Assembly (NCBI RefSeq): GCF_014851675.1
Contig: NZ_JACVAE010000005.1
Location: 62,001 to 126,000, forward strand
Reading direction: 5' to 3'
DNA from: Rhizobium sp. ARZ01
Lineage (GTDB): Bacteria > Pseudomonadota > Alphaproteobacteria > Rhizobiales > Rhizobiaceae
DNA: 64,000 nt
The notes under the pieces were generated by a model. The model saw only the letters and a list, made by a program, of their open reading frames with translations, did no database searches and was not told the DNA's origin. This document shows, piece after piece, positions 33,128 through 43,413 of this stretch; position 1 is the stretch's first letter; every line of letters starts with the position of its first letter. The position numbers were made by a program, and so were the translations under genes.

Positions 33128-35095
33128 TTAGACCCTGATAGTGGACTCAGCCCCGGCGCTGTTACGTCGATACAGATTTGCGTCCGTTTGATGAAATCGA
33201 TCTAGCTGCACGCAGGTTTTCATATCGCTTCGCCGAAACCAGATCGCACGACCGCAGCGAAGCGGAGGGTTGCCGGCCGTAAAAACGATCTGCTCATCGG
33301 CGCGCATCCGCAGAACTTCATGGGGCAGGATTAACGGCCGGGCGGCCACCTGCTTTGACCGCGTTCTCGATGATCCTCGCGACTGAACGCTGCGGCTGAC
33401 CTGATCGATTTCGACCGTCGTCATGCCGCACCTGCGGGAAATGTAGTCGGCAGTCTCCGGATCGTTGATGGCGGCGAAGCTGATCCAGCTCGCGCTTTCA
33501 AACCATTTGCTGGATGCATCCCGACCACCGTAGGTTTCGCGCAGCTGTCCGATGGACTGATAGATCATCGTCAGCGTGATGCCATATTTGCGGCCGGCGT
33601 CACGGGCCGTCTCTAGGATGCGCATGTAGCCAAGTCGGGCAATCTCATCGAGAAGGAAAAGCGCGCGTCCTTCCATTACGCCGTCGCGATTGTAGATGGC
33701 ATTCAGAAATGATCCGATCACAACCCGCGCGAGACCCGCATGCGTCTCCAGCGTCTTCAGGTCGATGTTTATGAACACGTCGGTCGTCCCCAGCGCGATG
33801 TCCTCGGTCCGGAATGTCGAGCCTGACACAAGGGCGGCATAGTTCTGGTACGATAGCCAGTGTGTTTCCTTGATTACATTGGCGTAAACGCCGCTGAATG
33901 TCTCTGGCGTCATGTTGACGAACGCTGCGACGTTTTCCTTCACGAAGTCGGATTCGGAATTGTCGTAGATTTCCTGTAGGCGCTGGCGCAGTTTCGGCTC
34001 GGGCTCGGAGAGATTGGCCCGCACCTGACGCAACGTCTGTTGCTCCTTCGGTGTGTGTTCGGAGAGGCAAACGTCGGCGATGATGGCTGTCAAAAGCTGC
34101 AGAGCCGAAGCACGGAAGAAGTCGTCGCGGACGCCGCTGGTCCGGCTACTATCGCTCATGATCCATGAAGCGACCGACGCGATGTCCTCCTCCTTCGTGC
34201 CGCCGAACCGGCCGATCCAGTCGAGGGTGTTGAAGCCGGTTTGCGGGCTCTTTGGGTCGAGCGTCCGGATCCTCCGTCCTGCCTGTTCGCGGTGCATCGC
34301 GACCATCGGCGCCACCTCGTTCGACGGATCCAGCACCACAAGCGCTCCACCCCATTTGAGTGCCGTGGGGATCGTCACAGACGCCGTCTTGAAACCACCT
34401 GAGCCGGCAAAGACGATGCCGTGCGATGAGCCGAAACAGCCATCGAAACAAAGGAGTGGCGAGGTGCCGCCGGCACCCCATGTCTCGCGACTGTCTGCTC
34501 GAAAAGCCTGCACCGACGTGCTGTCGCGGTCGACCCGGTAGCGCTCACCGATGACAACACCGCCCGCCTCGCCGAACAGCTTCTGCGCGACCGCCATCGT
34601 CATCCAATCGGCCTCGCCGTGCATTGCTCGCTTGCCACGGATCCGCTTCGGCTCCGCGCGCGCGAACGCGGCGTTGCCGATCAAGGCGACGCGGAGCGCA
34701 AAGCAAACGACCATCACGGCGGATGCCGCACCGATCGCCGTTGCAGGATCGAGATAGGCGACGAGGGACTTTCCCGCAGGCAACTTTCCAACGAAACCCG
34801 AAAGACGGATCGCCTCGCGCAGGGCGGCGATAAAAACTGTCGCCATGCCACCGGCCACGACACCCCAGCCGGCGGACTTGATGCTGGGGGAGCCTGCGCT
34901 TGCAAACACAAACACCATGCCGATGATCGACGCACAGACATAGGGAAGTGCGATACCGATTCGCCCGAACGTCAGCCGCACTGCTTCCGTCTTTCCGAAT
35001 GCAGCAATCCATGAGGCCGTCCCGGTCGCTCCGATCACTACGGCCATCATCAAGGTCAGGGGGATGACAAAAAGCGCGAGCCTATTCGCCGTCAT
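33128..35095 (-). CDS. traG: Type IV coupling protein TraG (VirD4 family)
   Basis: A 655-residue coupling ATPase that links the relaxosome to the trb mating channel. N-terminal membrane helices ([20 protein letters not shown] and following) anchor it. Walker A GSGGFKT lies near residue 230 and Walker [14 protein letters not shown] near residue 480. The ending is the usual [19 protein letters not shown]. The start at 35095 overlaps traD by 14 bases; a longer form would overlap more. Order traC-traD-traG is as in Ti and rhizobial plasmids. Confidence 0.95.
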   Translation of the reverse strand: MTANRLALFVIPLTLMMAVVIGATGTASWIAAFGKTEAVRLTFGRIGIALPYVCASIIGMVFVFASAGSPSIKSAGWGVVAGGMATVFIAALREAIRLSGFVGKLPAGKSLVAYLDPATAIGAASAVMVVCFALRVALIGNAAFARAEPKRIRGKRAMHGEADWMTMAVAQKLFGEAGGVVIGERYRVDRDSTSVQAFRADSRETWGAGGTSPLLCFDGCFGSSHGIVFAGSGGFKTASVTIPTALKWGGALVVLDPSNEVAPMVAMHREQAGRRIRTLDPKSPQTGFNTLDWIGRFGGTKEEDIASVASWIMSDSSRTSGVRDDFFRASALQLLTAIIADVCLSEHTPKEQQTLRQVRANLSEPEPKLRQRLQEIYDNSESDFVKENVAAFVNMTPETFSGVYANVIKETHWLSYQNYAALVSGSTFRTEDIALGTTDVFINIDLKTLETHAGLARVVIGSFLNAIYNRDGVMEGRALFLLDEIARLGYMRILETARDAGRKYGITLTMIYQSIGQLRETYGGRDASSKWFESASWISFAAINDPETADYISRRCGMTTVEIDQVSRSVQSRGSSRTRSKQVAARPLILPHEVLRMRADEQIVFTAGNPPLRCGRAIWFRRSDMKTCVQLDRFHQTDANLYRRNSAGAESTIRV

Positions 35096-35315
35096 TGGCG
35101 AAGGCCTCCGCACCGATCGCCGTCAATCGCTCGCGCTCACCCGGGTCCGCCTTCAAACGGCGGCCGAGTTCGATGAGAGCTCCGAGCAGCAGGGCCCGTT
35201 TCTCGAAGCGAAGGCCAGCCTTTACGATCAGGCCGCCAAGCGCGATCTTCTCATGGGCATCCTTCTTACGGGCATTGGTTGCCGTTGTCCGTTGCATGCG
35301 CTTAAGCCTCGCCAC
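35082..35315 (-). CDS. traD: Conjugal transfer protein TraD
   Basis: A 77-residue relaxosome accessory protein with the family pattern [20 protein letters not shown] followed by [18 protein letters not shown] and [13 protein letters not shown]. It overlaps traC and traG and is transcribed away from oriT. Its role in transfer is known only by genetics and position. Confidence 0.92.
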   Translation of the reverse strand: MARLKRMQRTTATNARKKDAHEKIALGGLIVKAGLRFEKRALLLGALIELGRRLKADPGERERLTAIGAEAFANDGE

Positions 35316-35589
35316 CGCTGCCCTCAGCCGCGCCAGGCGTAACCGGCGGGGTTTGCGACGAGCCAGCCAATCCCCCTTTCTTTCCAGTCGAGCCGGCTTG
35401 ACCTCCGCGAAACCGCTTCGCCATCTGCTCCAATGCTGCCTGCAATTCGCCTTCCTCGATATCGAGATCCCCTAACCCGGCCCTCAACGCTATCCGTCCG
35501 ATCCGTTCGGCTTCCCTGGTTTCGGCATGCTTCAACTGATCCTGGAGCTTGGCGATTTCTTTGCGGATTTTCGAGGATGGCTTTTTCAT
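35302..35589 (-). CDS. traC: Conjugal transfer protein TraC
   Basis: A 95-residue protein, [20 protein letters not shown], a basic helical N-terminus, then [20 protein letters not shown] and a Gly/Pro-rich tail. TraC of Ti-type plasmids is a relaxosome component encoded next to oriT. First gene of the leftward traCDG operon. Confidence 0.92.
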   Translation of the reverse strand: MKKPSSKIRKEIAKLQDQLKHAETREAERIGRIALRAGLGDLDIEEGELQAALEQMAKRFRGGQAGSTGKKGGLAGSSQTPPVTPGAAEGSGGEA

Positions 35590-35647
35590 TTCGTCAGGTC
35601 TCCTGGTGAGAAAGTATGTCTTTCAAGCCGCAGTTTCCCGGTTTGCT

Positions 35648-35660
35648 GTGCGGAACGCAC
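35648..35660. promoter_or_regulatory. Candidate TraR-box-like palindrome between traC and traA
   Basis: GTGCG-GAA-CGCAC is a 5-bp inverted repeat with a 3-base spacer. The classical tra box has GTGC and GCAC half sites 6 bases apart; here they are 5 apart. It lies between the divergent traCDG and traAFBH operons, the correct place for TraR control, but the mismatch in spacing makes this tentative. Confidence 0.3.
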
Positions 35661-35676
35661 TACTGTGAATCCTACA

Positions 35677-35770
35677 ATCGCCAAGGGCGATGCTCTGATG
35701 AATGATCCCGCCGCTCGACAAGAGCGGCTCCGAAGGGCGCAATTATACGTCGCTGATGCGACGCTCTGCT
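35677..35770. other. Origin of transfer (oriT), Ti/RSF1010-like nic region
   Basis: The sequence GGGCGCAATTATACGTCGCT (35735-35754) is the core of the oriT known from Agrobacterium Ti plasmids, which is related to the RSF1010 family nic region. It is followed by the inverted repeat CGTCGC/GCGACG (35748-35753 and 35758-35763). Two further inverted repeats lie upstream, ATCGCC/GGCGAT (35677-35682 and 35686-35691) and CCGCTC/GAGCGG (35711-35716 and 35722-35727). It lies between divergent traC and traA as expected. Confidence 0.85.
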
Positions 35771-35843
35771 TTTGCCCTTAGGCAGAAACCTCCGCTCCCG
35801 ACGAACCCATTGAATCGCTCAATCGAAGGAGCTGTTGCTTCAC

Positions 35844-38800
35844 ATGGCCGTCCCGCATTTCTCAGTCAGTATCGTCGCCCGCGGCTCCGGCCGCAGCGCC
35901 GTGCTGTCGGCGGCCTACCGGCACTGCGCGAAAATGGACTACGAGCGGGAAGCCCGGACGATCGACTTCACTCGCAAGCAGGGACTGCTGCATGAGGAGT
36001 TCGTCATTCCTGCCGATGCGCCGGAGTGGTTACAATCGATGATTGCTGATCGCTCGGTGTCCGGCGCCTCGGAAGCCTTCTGGAACAAGGTCGAGAACTT
36101 CGAGAAGCGCTCTGATGCGCAGCTTGCCAAGGATGTGACCATCGCCCTGCCGATTGAGCTCTCCACGGCGCAGAACATCGATCTCGTTCGGGATTTCGTT
36201 GCCAGGCACATCACGGCCCAGGGCATGGTGGCTGACTGGGTCTTTCATGATGCACCGGGCAATCCGCACATCCATCTGATGACCACTTTGCGGCCGTTGA
36301 CCGAAGACGGATTTGGGCCGAAGAAAGTTGCCGTGGCCGGTCCTGATGGCAAGCCACTCCGCAACGATGCCGGCAAGATCGTCTATGAGCTTTGGGCCGG
36401 TGGGCTTGATGACTTTAATGCGTTTCGTGATGGCTGGTTCGCCTGTCAGAACCGGCACCTGGCGCTGGCCGGTCTCGATATCAGGATCGATGGCCGATCC
36501 TTCGAGAAGCAGGGTATCGAGCTGACACCGACCATCCATCTCGGTGTCGGCGCCAAGGCGATCGAGCGGAAGTCAGCGAGCGCGGAGGAAAAGGCTGTCC
36601 TCGAGCGCCTGGAGCTGCAGGAGGAGCGGCGCGCGGAGAATGCCCGCAGCATCCAGCGCAATCCGGACATCGTGCTCGACCTGATTACGCGAGAAAAGAG
36701 CGTCTTCGACGAACGCGATATCGCCAAGATCCTACATCGGCATATCGACGATGCCGGTCTATTTCAAAACCTGATGGCGCGCATCCTGCAGAGCCCAGAA
36801 ACGCTGCCGCTCGACCGAGAGAGAATCGACTTTGCCACCGGCCTGCGCTCACCGGCAAAGTACACCACACGCGAGCTCATCCGGCTGGAAGCCGAGATGG
36901 CCAATCGTGCGATCTGGCTCTCGCAGCGGTCCTCGCACGGCGTTCGACAGTCAGTACTCGACGCGACGTTCGCACATCATGACCGGTTGTCGGACGAGCA
37001 GAAAACGGCCATCGTGCATGTTGCGGGCGAAGAGCGGATAGCCGCCGTCATTGGCCGCGCTGGCGCGGGCAAGACGACCACGATGAAGGCCGCGCGCGGG
37101 GCATGGGAAGCGGCCGGCTATCGTGTCGTCGGTGGTGCGCTTGCCGGTAAAGCGGCGGAAGGTCTGGAGAAGGAAGCGGGTATTGCCTCCCGCACGCTGT
37201 CGTCTTGGGAACTCCGCTGGAGCCAGGGCCGCGGACGGCTCGACGACAAAACGATCTTCGTTCTGGACGAGGCCGGTATGGTGTCGTCGCGGCAGATGGC
37301 GCTGTTCGTCGAAACCGTCACCAAGGCTGGCGCTAAACTGGTGCTGGTCGGTGATCCGGAGCAGCTGCAACCGATCGAAGCGGGTGCCGCCTTCCGGGCG
37401 ATTGCCGACCGTATCGGCTATGCCGAGCTGGAAACCATCTACCGCCAGCGGGAGCAATGGATGCGCGATGCGTCGATCGATCTCGCCCGCGGCAATGTGG
37501 GCAAGGGGGTCGAAGCCTATCGGGCCAACGGCAAGATAATCGGCGCAGAACTGAAGGCTGATGCGGTCTCGAAACTCATTGCCGACTGGAACCGCGACTA
37601 CGATCCGGCGAAGTCCACTTTGATCCTCGCGCATCTGCGGCGTGATGTCCGAGTACTGAATGAACTGGCGCGCGCCAAGCTCATCGAGCGCGGGATCATC
37701 GAACCCGGTTCGAACTTCAAAACGGTCGACGGCAATCGCAACTTTGCCGCTGGCGACCAGATCGTCTTCCTTAAGAATGAGGGTTCGCTTGGCGTCAAGA
37801 ATGGCATGTTGGCCAAGGTGGTCGAGGCGGCTCCAGGTCGCATCATTGCGGAGATCGGGGACGGTGAGCATCGTCGTCAGGTCTCGGTCGAGCAGCGCTT
37901 CTATAACAATGTCGATCATGGCTATGCCATGACGGTGCACAAGAGCCAGGGCGCTACCGTCGACCGGGTCAAGGTGCTCGCCTCTCTCTCCCTCGACCGC
38001 CACCTGACCTATGTCGCGATGACCCGCCACCGTGAGGATCTCGGCGTCTATTATGGCCGTCGTTCTTTCGCTAAGGCCGGCGGCTTGGTCCAGATCCTGT
38101 CGGGCAAGAACGCCAAGGGAACGACCCTCGATTATGCCGGTGGCAGCCTCTACCGGCAGGCGCTTCGCTTCGCCGAGGCGCGCGGCCTTCACATCGTCAA
38201 TGTGGCGAGAGCCGTTGCCCGTGACCGTCTCGAATGGACAGTTCGGCAGAAACAGACGCTCGTCGACCTCGCCGGCAGGCTCGCGGCCATTGGCTTCAGG
38301 ATCGGCCTTACCACGAGCATGACGAAAACAATTCTCGATGCAGCACAGGGGGCAAAGCCAATGGTGGCCGGAATTTCTACGTTCCCGAAATCGATCGACC
38401 AGCTGGTCGAGGACAAGCTTGCGGTCGACCCGGCGCTGAAGAAGCAGTGGGAGGAGGTGTCGATGCGCTTCCATCATGTTTATGCGCAACCAGAAGCAGC
38501 CTTCAAGGCGGTCGACGTAGACGCGATGCTGCGGGATCAGGCGACTGCGATAAAGACGATTGCGAAGATCGCCGGCGAGCCGGAAGCCTTTGGCGCGCTC
38601 AAGGGCAAAACCGGCGTCTTCGCGAGCCGTGCAGATAAGTCCGATCATGATCGGGCGCTTAAGAACGTCACGCCGCTCGCCGACAGCATCAGCGACTATC
38701 TGCGCCAGCGCGGCGAGGCTGAGCAGCGAAACCACGCGGAGGAAATCGCTGCCCGCAGGCAGGTCGCGCTGGACATCCCTGCCCTATCGGCCAAGGCCAA

Positions 38801-39152
38801 GAACGCGCTCGAACGCGTGCGTGACGCCATCGATCGCAATGATCTGCCGTCAGGGCTGGAATACGCGCTCGCGGACAAAATGGTGAAGGCCGAACTCGAA
38901 GCTCTTGCAAAGCTTGTATCCGAACGTTTTGGCAAGCGGACCTTCCTTCCTCTCGCGGCCAAAGACATGAACGGCGAAGCGTTCCAGCGGGTTACCGCGG
39001 GCATGAACACCACGCAGAAGAGCGAAGTCCAGCAAGCCTGGAGCACGATGCGGACGGTGCAGCAGCTGTCGGCTCATGAGCACGCCGTTACAGCGCTTAA
39101 AGCATCCGAGGCGATGCGTCAGACGAAGAGTCAGGGGTTCACTCTCAAATGA
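35844..39152 (+). CDS. traA: Ti-type conjugative relaxase-helicase TraA
   Basis: A 1102-residue relaxase. The N-terminal MobA/MobL nicking domain has [16 protein letters not shown] (probable catalytic Tyr in it) and the metal-binding [17 protein letters not shown] near residue 135. The helicase part has Walker [14 protein letters not shown] near residue 405, Walker [14 protein letters not shown] near 475, [12 protein letters not shown], and HKSQGATVD near 699. The start ATG 35844 gives [18 protein letters not shown], the normal beginning; a TTG 9 bases upstream is closer to the AAGGAG. It nicks oriT and pilots the strand. Confidence 0.96.
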   Translation: MAVPHFSVSIVARGSGRSAVLSAAYRHCAKMDYEREARTIDFTRKQGLLHEEFVIPADAPEWLQSMIADRSVSGASEAFWNKVENFEKRSDAQLAKDVTIALPIELSTAQNIDLVRDFVARHITAQGMVADWVFHDAPGNPHIHLMTTLRPLTEDGFGPKKVAVAGPDGKPLRNDAGKIVYELWAGGLDDFNAFRDGWFACQNRHLALAGLDIRIDGRSFEKQGIELTPTIHLGVGAKAIERKSASAEEKAVLERLELQEERRAENARSIQRNPDIVLDLITREKSVFDERDIAKILHRHIDDAGLFQNLMARILQSPETLPLDRERIDFATGLRSPAKYTTRELIRLEAEMANRAIWLSQRSSHGVRQSVLDATFAHHDRLSDEQKTAIVHVAGEERIAAVIGRAGAGKTTTMKAARGAWEAAGYRVVGGALAGKAAEGLEKEAGIASRTLSSWELRWSQGRGRLDDKTIFVLDEAGMVSSRQMALFVETVTKAGAKLVLVGDPEQLQPIEAGAAFRAIADRIGYAELETIYRQREQWMRDASIDLARGNVGKGVEAYRANGKIIGAELKADAVSKLIADWNRDYDPAKSTLILAHLRRDVRVLNELARAKLIERGIIEPGSNFKTVDGNRNFAAGDQIVFLKNEGSLGVKNGMLAKVVEAAPGRIIAEIGDGEHRRQVSVEQRFYNNVDHGYAMTVHKSQGATVDRVKVLASLSLDRHLTYVAMTRHREDLGVYYGRRSFAKAGGLVQILSGKNAKGTTLDYAGGSLYRQALRFAEARGLHIVNVARAVARDRLEWTVRQKQTLVDLAGRLAAIGFRIGLTTSMTKTILDAAQGAKPMVAGISTFPKSIDQLVEDKLAVDPALKKQWEEVSMRFHHVYAQPEAAFKAVDVDAMLRDQATAIKTIAKIAGEPEAFGALKGKTGVFASRADKSDHDRALKNVTPLADSISDYLRQRGEAEQRNHAEEIAARRQVALDIPALSAKAKNALERVRDAIDRNDLPSGLEYALADKMVKAELEALAKLVSERFGKRTFLPLAAKDMNGEAFQRVTAGMNTTQKSEVQQAWSTMRTVQQLSAHEHAVTALKASEAMRQTKSQGFTLK

Positions 39153-39703
39153 CGGTTTCAGTTGGAAAGATAGTGCCGCTTTCGGCCAAGCGAACTTGGT
39201 TTCTCAGCGCGGTGCTGGCCGCGTTTGGGACGGTCGTGTGCTTGGGTATTGCTGGCTTCAGAGCCAACTTGACACCCAGCGAACCTCTGGGCCTCTGGCG
39301 GATCATCAACCTCGATCGCGCTGTTCGCATTGGTGATCTGGTCTTCGTTTGTCCACCCGTCACCGACATCATGCGCGAGGCGCGCAGGCGCGGCTATCTT
39401 CGCCGTGGGCTGTGCGCCGGTGATATCGCCCCGCTGATCAAAACCGTGGCGGCAGCGTCAGGTCAGGTCGTTGAGATAGACGGCGACGTGCACATCGACG
39501 GCAAGCGACTTCCACTCTCGCAGGTAATGCTCATGGACGGACAGGGGCGCCGGTTGGTGCCGTATGGGGGTGGCGTTGTTCCGTCCGACGCGGTGTATCT
39601 GCATTCTGATTTTCCAGGGTCTTTTGACTCCAGATACTTCGGCCCGCTCCCGACAGAAAATATCCTCGGTTTGGCGCAGGAGGTATGGACCTATGCGCCG
39701 TGA
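39149..39703 (+). CDS. traF: Conjugal transfer protein TraF (S26-type signal peptidase-like)
   Basis: A 184-residue protein with one N-terminal membrane helix and a peptidase S26 fold. Catalytic Ser lies in [12 protein letters not shown] near residue 44 and the general-base Lys in [12 protein letters not shown] near residue 95. TraF processes or cyclises the pilin subunit. ATGA overlap with traA. It also overlaps traB by 11 bases. Confidence 0.94.
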   Translation: MTVSVGKIVPLSAKRTWFLSAVLAAFGTVVCLGIAGFRANLTPSEPLGLWRIINLDRAVRIGDLVFVCPPVTDIMREARRRGYLRRGLCAGDIAPLIKTVAAASGQVVEIDGDVHIDGKRLPLSQVMLMDGQGRRLVPYGGGVVPSDAVYLHSDFPGSFDSRYFGPLPTENILGLAQEVWTYAP

Positions 39704-40853
39704 CTATTTTCGGGGGGCGTCGCTCGTCGCGGCCTCCTCTGTTGTCGGCTGGGTTGGTTGGAGCGGAAATGTTCTCCTGCTTCCGGCGGCCGTCGCGTTC
39801 CCTGCCATCTGGTCATTTGCGATAACGCGCTGGCAGGCGGCGGGTGTGTCCGCGGCCTACTTTCTCGCCGCCTCGCGTGGGTTGCCGCAGGGCGTGGCGA
39901 ACTTCTATTCGTCCCAAATCTGGCCCGGCCTGTTGCTGTGGCTGATCGCTTCGGCCGCATTCGTGATCGTGCATTCGGCACTCTGGACGAGCCGCGCTGG
40001 GTGGAGAAAGCCGCTTCGCTACCTGGCGGCATGTGTTGCGATGTCAGTCCCGCCCTTCGGGATCATGGGATGGGCGCATCCGATTACGGCTGCAGGCGTC
40101 TTGTTCCCGGCCTGGGGATGGTGGGGCTTGGCTGCGATGGCAGCCGGCCTGGCGCTTGTAACGACATACCATTGGCCGGCTGCAGCCATCGCCATGACAG
40201 GCTTTTGGCTCTGGTCCGCCGCACAGTGGACGACACCGAGTTCACCTGCGTCGTGGCAGGGTGTCGATCTTCAAATCGGCGATTCTCTGGGCCGTGACGC
40301 CGGCCTCGCGCGGCAACAGGGGCTTGTCGACCTCGTTCGCCTGCATACGCCAGGAACAACGGCCGTTCTCCCAGAGAGCGCGTTGGGCTTCTGGACACCG
40401 ACCGTCAGCAGTCTTTGGGAGTCGATGCTCGCCGAGACCGGGATCACGGTCATCGCCGGCGCAGCGATCATCGACCAGGGTGGGTATGACAATGTGCTTG
40501 TGAAGATATCGTCTGACGGCAGTGACGTTCTTTACCGCGAGCGTATGCCTGTCCCAGGATCCATGTGGCAGCCATGGCTGACGTTGACGGGTGAGGATGG
40601 CGGAGCCAGGGCGCATATCTTCGGCGATGCCGTCGTTTCGGTGGGCGACAGCACGATCGCACCGCTGATTTGTTACGAGCAACTTCTCGTCTGGCCCATC
40701 CTGCAGTCCGTCTTCCAAGGTTCCGATGTCGTCGTTGCGGTTGGGAATGGCTGGTGGACGGCTGGGACGTCGATCGTCGATGTTCAGCGGGCAAGCAGTA
40801 CGGCATGGGCACGCCTGTTCGACCTACCTCTTGTCATTTCTTTCAACACCTGA
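39693..40853 (+). CDS. traB: Conjugal transfer protein TraB
   Basis: A 386-residue TraB. An N-terminal membrane part of about six helices is followed by a carbon-nitrogen hydrolase-like domain ([44 protein letters not shown]), similar to apolipoprotein N-acyltransferase. The start 39693 is fixed by AGGAGGT 7 bases upstream. It boosts conjugation efficiency in Ti plasmids. The domain retains the Glu and Cys-Tyr-Glu positions. Confidence 0.94.
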   Translation: MRRDYFRGASLVAASSVVGWVGWSGNVLLLPAAVAFPAIWSFAITRWQAAGVSAAYFLAASRGLPQGVANFYSSQIWPGLLLWLIASAAFVIVHSALWTSRAGWRKPLRYLAACVAMSVPPFGIMGWAHPITAAGVLFPAWGWWGLAAMAAGLALVTTYHWPAAAIAMTGFWLWSAAQWTTPSSPASWQGVDLQIGDSLGRDAGLARQQGLVDLVRLHTPGTTAVLPESALGFWTPTVSSLWESMLAETGITVIAGAAIIDQGGYDNVLVKISSDGSDVLYRERMPVPGSMWQPWLTLTGEDGGARAHIFGDAVVSVGDSTIAPLICYEQLLVWPILQSVFQGSDVVVAVGNGWWTAGTSIVDVQRASSTAWARLFDLPLVISFNT

Positions 40854-40866
40854 AACCTGAGCTCGC

Positions 40867-41513
40867 ATGCTGGACGCTGTGTTGATCAAGGAATGCGCCG
40901 ATCCATCGTTGAAGCCGGCGATCGTTGAGCAATTCGTCAATGCTGTGGGTTCCAACGACCCGCTCGCCATTACAGTGAAGTCTGGAGGCCGCCTGATCCT
41001 CGTCCCGAAATCGAAGACGCCTGAACAAGCGATCGAGATCGGGCGAGAGAATATTGAGCGATCGGTCGTCCGGGTGGGCCTGACGCAGTTTCCGGCTGGA
41101 GTTGGCGTCAAGGATGTATCGGAATTAAAACCCGATCTGGTGGAGCCCTGCGCCAACCTGCGTATGAGCACAGCGATGTTCGCGAAGATCCTCCGCATCG
41201 TTACCAGATGGTATGGCAATCCCACAAATGAAGATGTGTTCCTCAGCTGTTCGATGATGCGATCCACGCTTGGCAGACTGGAAAGTTCGAGGGCGAGAAC
41301 GTGTTTCAGGCGCAAGGTCCAGGTGGGGTGATCGTCCAGAAAGGATCCGTCGTCTCAAACGTTGAAAATGATGTCGACGAAGCCGATTCGGCCATTCCTG
41401 ATCAAGTGTCGAATGAGGCTGAAAAAGGCAGGAAATCCGAATTGACCTTACGAAGATTGGCGGTCACGAGTGATGCGTCTCCGTCTAGGATCGCCAGGAA
41501 AGCCCGAAATTAG
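40867..41513 (+). pseudogene. traH: Conjugal transfer protein TraH with a frameshift
   Basis: The first about 125 residues (MLDAVLIKECADPSLKPAIV, then SGGRLILVPKSKTPEQAIEI and KILRIVTRWYGNPTNEDV) are TraH. From about 41240 the expected continuation, LFDDAIHAWQTGKFEGENVF, is in another frame and runs to 41513 with an acidic tail. The original frame continues with a basic non-family sequence to 41331. A one-base loss or a sequencing error at the shift would explain it. TraH is the last gene of traAFBH and is not essential in related plasmids. Confidence 0.78.
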
Positions 41514-41736
41514 TGCCTTCCATGTGACATGGAGTTTAGGGGTATCCATGGGCAGTGGATGCCCTTACGCCATTCATTCGAATGGTGGCCCAAGTGCTGG
41601 ACTAGAGGATCTCGATAGAGAAAAATCTCGTGAAGCAAAGCGTCTTCCTGCCGTCTGATCGAGCCATTTCTTAAAATTGGACGTTGCGCGAATTAAAAAT
41701 AGACGAGTGTACACTTTAAATTAGACGGGCCATTAG

Positions 41737-42506
41737 AACCGGCGATCGAAGATGAGGTTGTCCTGGGCAAAGACATGATGAACGTCGTTCTCGCCGGCGG
41801 CTATCCGGAAGTCTGAGGCGAGCTTCTTTGGCCAGACGCGTCGCATGGCTCGAGGATTATGTCAGTCTGATACTGGTTCGCGACGTGCGGGACATCGCGA
41901 ACATTGATCAACTCGATCGTTTGCCCCGCCTTCTCAACATACTGGCCGAGCATGCGGGGCAGCTGACCAACAATAGCAGCTTCGAAGGATTGTCCGGAGT
42001 GACGACCCAGAAGTACATCGCCATCCTCGAACGCCTGTTTCTGGTGAAAACCCTGGCCCCATGGTCGAACAATCGGCTCAGTCGGCTCGTCAAAACGCCA
42101 AAACTTCATTTCATCGACACCGGACTGCTCGCCACATTGCATGAGGATGAGTTGGCCCGGCTATCTGAACAAAGCCCGGTTCGGTGCGCTGCTGGAAAGT
42201 TTTGTCGTCTCGGAGCTTATGAAGCTAGCATCCTGGTCCGAAAGGCGTATTTCGTTCTCACACTACAGAACAAAGGATCGCGATGAAGTCGATGTCGTGA
42301 TCGAAGATCGACGCGGCCGGATCATTGGCATCGAGGTAAAGGCTTCCGCGACTGTAAGGCCAGATGATTTTCGCGGGTTACGTCAGCTACAGGACGCTGT
42401 GGGTGATCGCTTCGTGCGTGGCCTCGTCCTGCATGATCATGACCGCATCATTCCCTTTGGGGAGCGCCTGCAGGCCGCTCCGTTGGCATCACTGTGGTTG
42501 ATGTAG
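41737..42506 (+). pseudogene. Remnant of an AAA_14/DUF4143 ATPase
   Basis: Fragments of the C-terminal half of an ATP-binding protein of the AAA_14/DUF4143 family in three frames: VVLAGGYPEV near 41780, RRVAWLEDYVSLILVRDVRD at 41834 onward with RLVKTPKLHFIDTGLLA near 42090, and, after a shift near 42165, RFGALLESFVVSELMKLA to VEVKASATVRPDDF-type DUF4143 sequence ending at 42506. The P-loop half is missing. These proteins form lone ATPases often linked to mobile regions. Decayed. Confidence 0.8.
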
Positions 42507-42804
42507 GCATCGAATACGTCGGATCGCGCGTATCGTCACCCGGCGGTACGGCAGTCCGACTAGGGCTTGCGCTTCTTTGGTTTGATTGGCGGTATAGGGA
42601 ACATAGGCGGTGGTTTGGCCTTGAAGGCCTGGTCGCCTGTTCAAGGGGCGCCGATGACAATAAACTTCTTGGGTTTCCTCCTCGGTACATCCACCTTGAT
42701 GATTGAACTCCCGCCCAAGTACGTGCCGCGCTTTGCCACCGCCCGGCCCCGCTCCCTATAGGCGCACCGGTCACATCCCTCTACTTCATCACAAGCCGAG
42801 ACAC
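42507..42804. other. Intergenic region, no gene recognised
   Basis: A 64-codon frame from 42567 (IGGIGNIGGGLALKAW and a hydrophobic stretch) has some membrane-like character but starts with a rare codon and has no ribosome site or recognised family. It lies in the tail of the catabolic operon. Confidence 0.35.
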
Positions 42805-43413
42805 TCAACTATCTTTGGTGCCAACCGTCCGGACGATCGCTGCAAGTGCCAGCATTCCAGGATCGTCAAGTTCCATGCTTCTTTCGGGCCACAAGCGGGC
42901 CCGGCCGACCCGGCATGGCCTGCCTCTGAATTCCTGAATCGCATCTTGCGCCGCCGACATTGCAGCAGATGCGATTTCACTCGGCGATGTACAGGCTTCG
43001 ACTGAAATTGCGATCGCATCAAGGCCGTCTATGATCGTCTTATCGCCCAGTTCCGAACGCCCCAATGAAAGCATCTCGTCGCGCGCGGTTTTCAGAATGA
43101 TCGACAGATCGGTCAGTGGCAGGCTCGCGCGATCGCCACAGCAGCGTCCCATCGCTAGTAGCGCAGCGCTGACAAGTGTTCCGAGGCTGGAACCCGTGCT
43201 GCCCGAAGCAGCCTTAGCCATCGCTCTGAACGTCTCGCCCAGGTTACCGCATGCAGTGGTTGCTTCGACCGCGGTCAACAGGCGCGCGAGCATGGTTCCG
43301 GTGTCGCCATCGCCAAGACGACTGTCGGCCAAATTCAAGTCCGATTCCATAGAGCGTGCCGCAGCCGCGCAGCGGCTTGCTATGACAACGATGTCTTGGC
43401 TTGTTACCATCAT
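42805..43413 (-). CDS. dhaL: DhaL-type subunit of a dihydroxyacetone kinase-like enzyme
   Basis: A 202-residue ADP/ATP-binding subunit. The magnesium-binding motif LADSRLGDGDTGTM (three Asp) lies near residues 28 to 41 with Thr where many DhaL have His, and the phosphate loop SGSTGSSLGTLVSAALL near residue 72. KTIIDGLDAI is the usual later motif. It overlaps dhaK (ATGATG). With DhaK it would phosphorylate a small ketose, such as dihydroxyacetone or a ketotetrose. Last gene of the long minus-strand operon. Confidence 0.88.
   Translation of the reverse strand: MMVTSQDIVVIASRCAAAARSMESDLNLADSRLGDGDTGTMLARLLTAVEATTACGNLGETFRAMAKAASGSTGSSLGTLVSAALLAMGRCCGDRASLPLTDLSIILKTARDEMLSLGRSELGDKTIIDGLDAIAISVEACTSPSEIASAAMSAAQDAIQEFRGRPCRVGRARLWPERSMELDDPGMLALAAIVRTVGTKDS

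Noticed and set aside
32920..33138. 72-codon plus-strand frame between the SLC13 gene and traG
   Set aside because: No ribosome site, non-protein-like composition, and overlap with the traG end.
36951..38735. 594-codon minus-strand frame opposite traA
   Set aside because: A shadow of the traA reading frame with no protein-family features.
41660..41736. Repeated AATTAAAA/ATTAGACG words thought to be an insertion-sequence end
   Set aside because: Too short and imperfect, with no terminal inverted repeats or transposase nearby.
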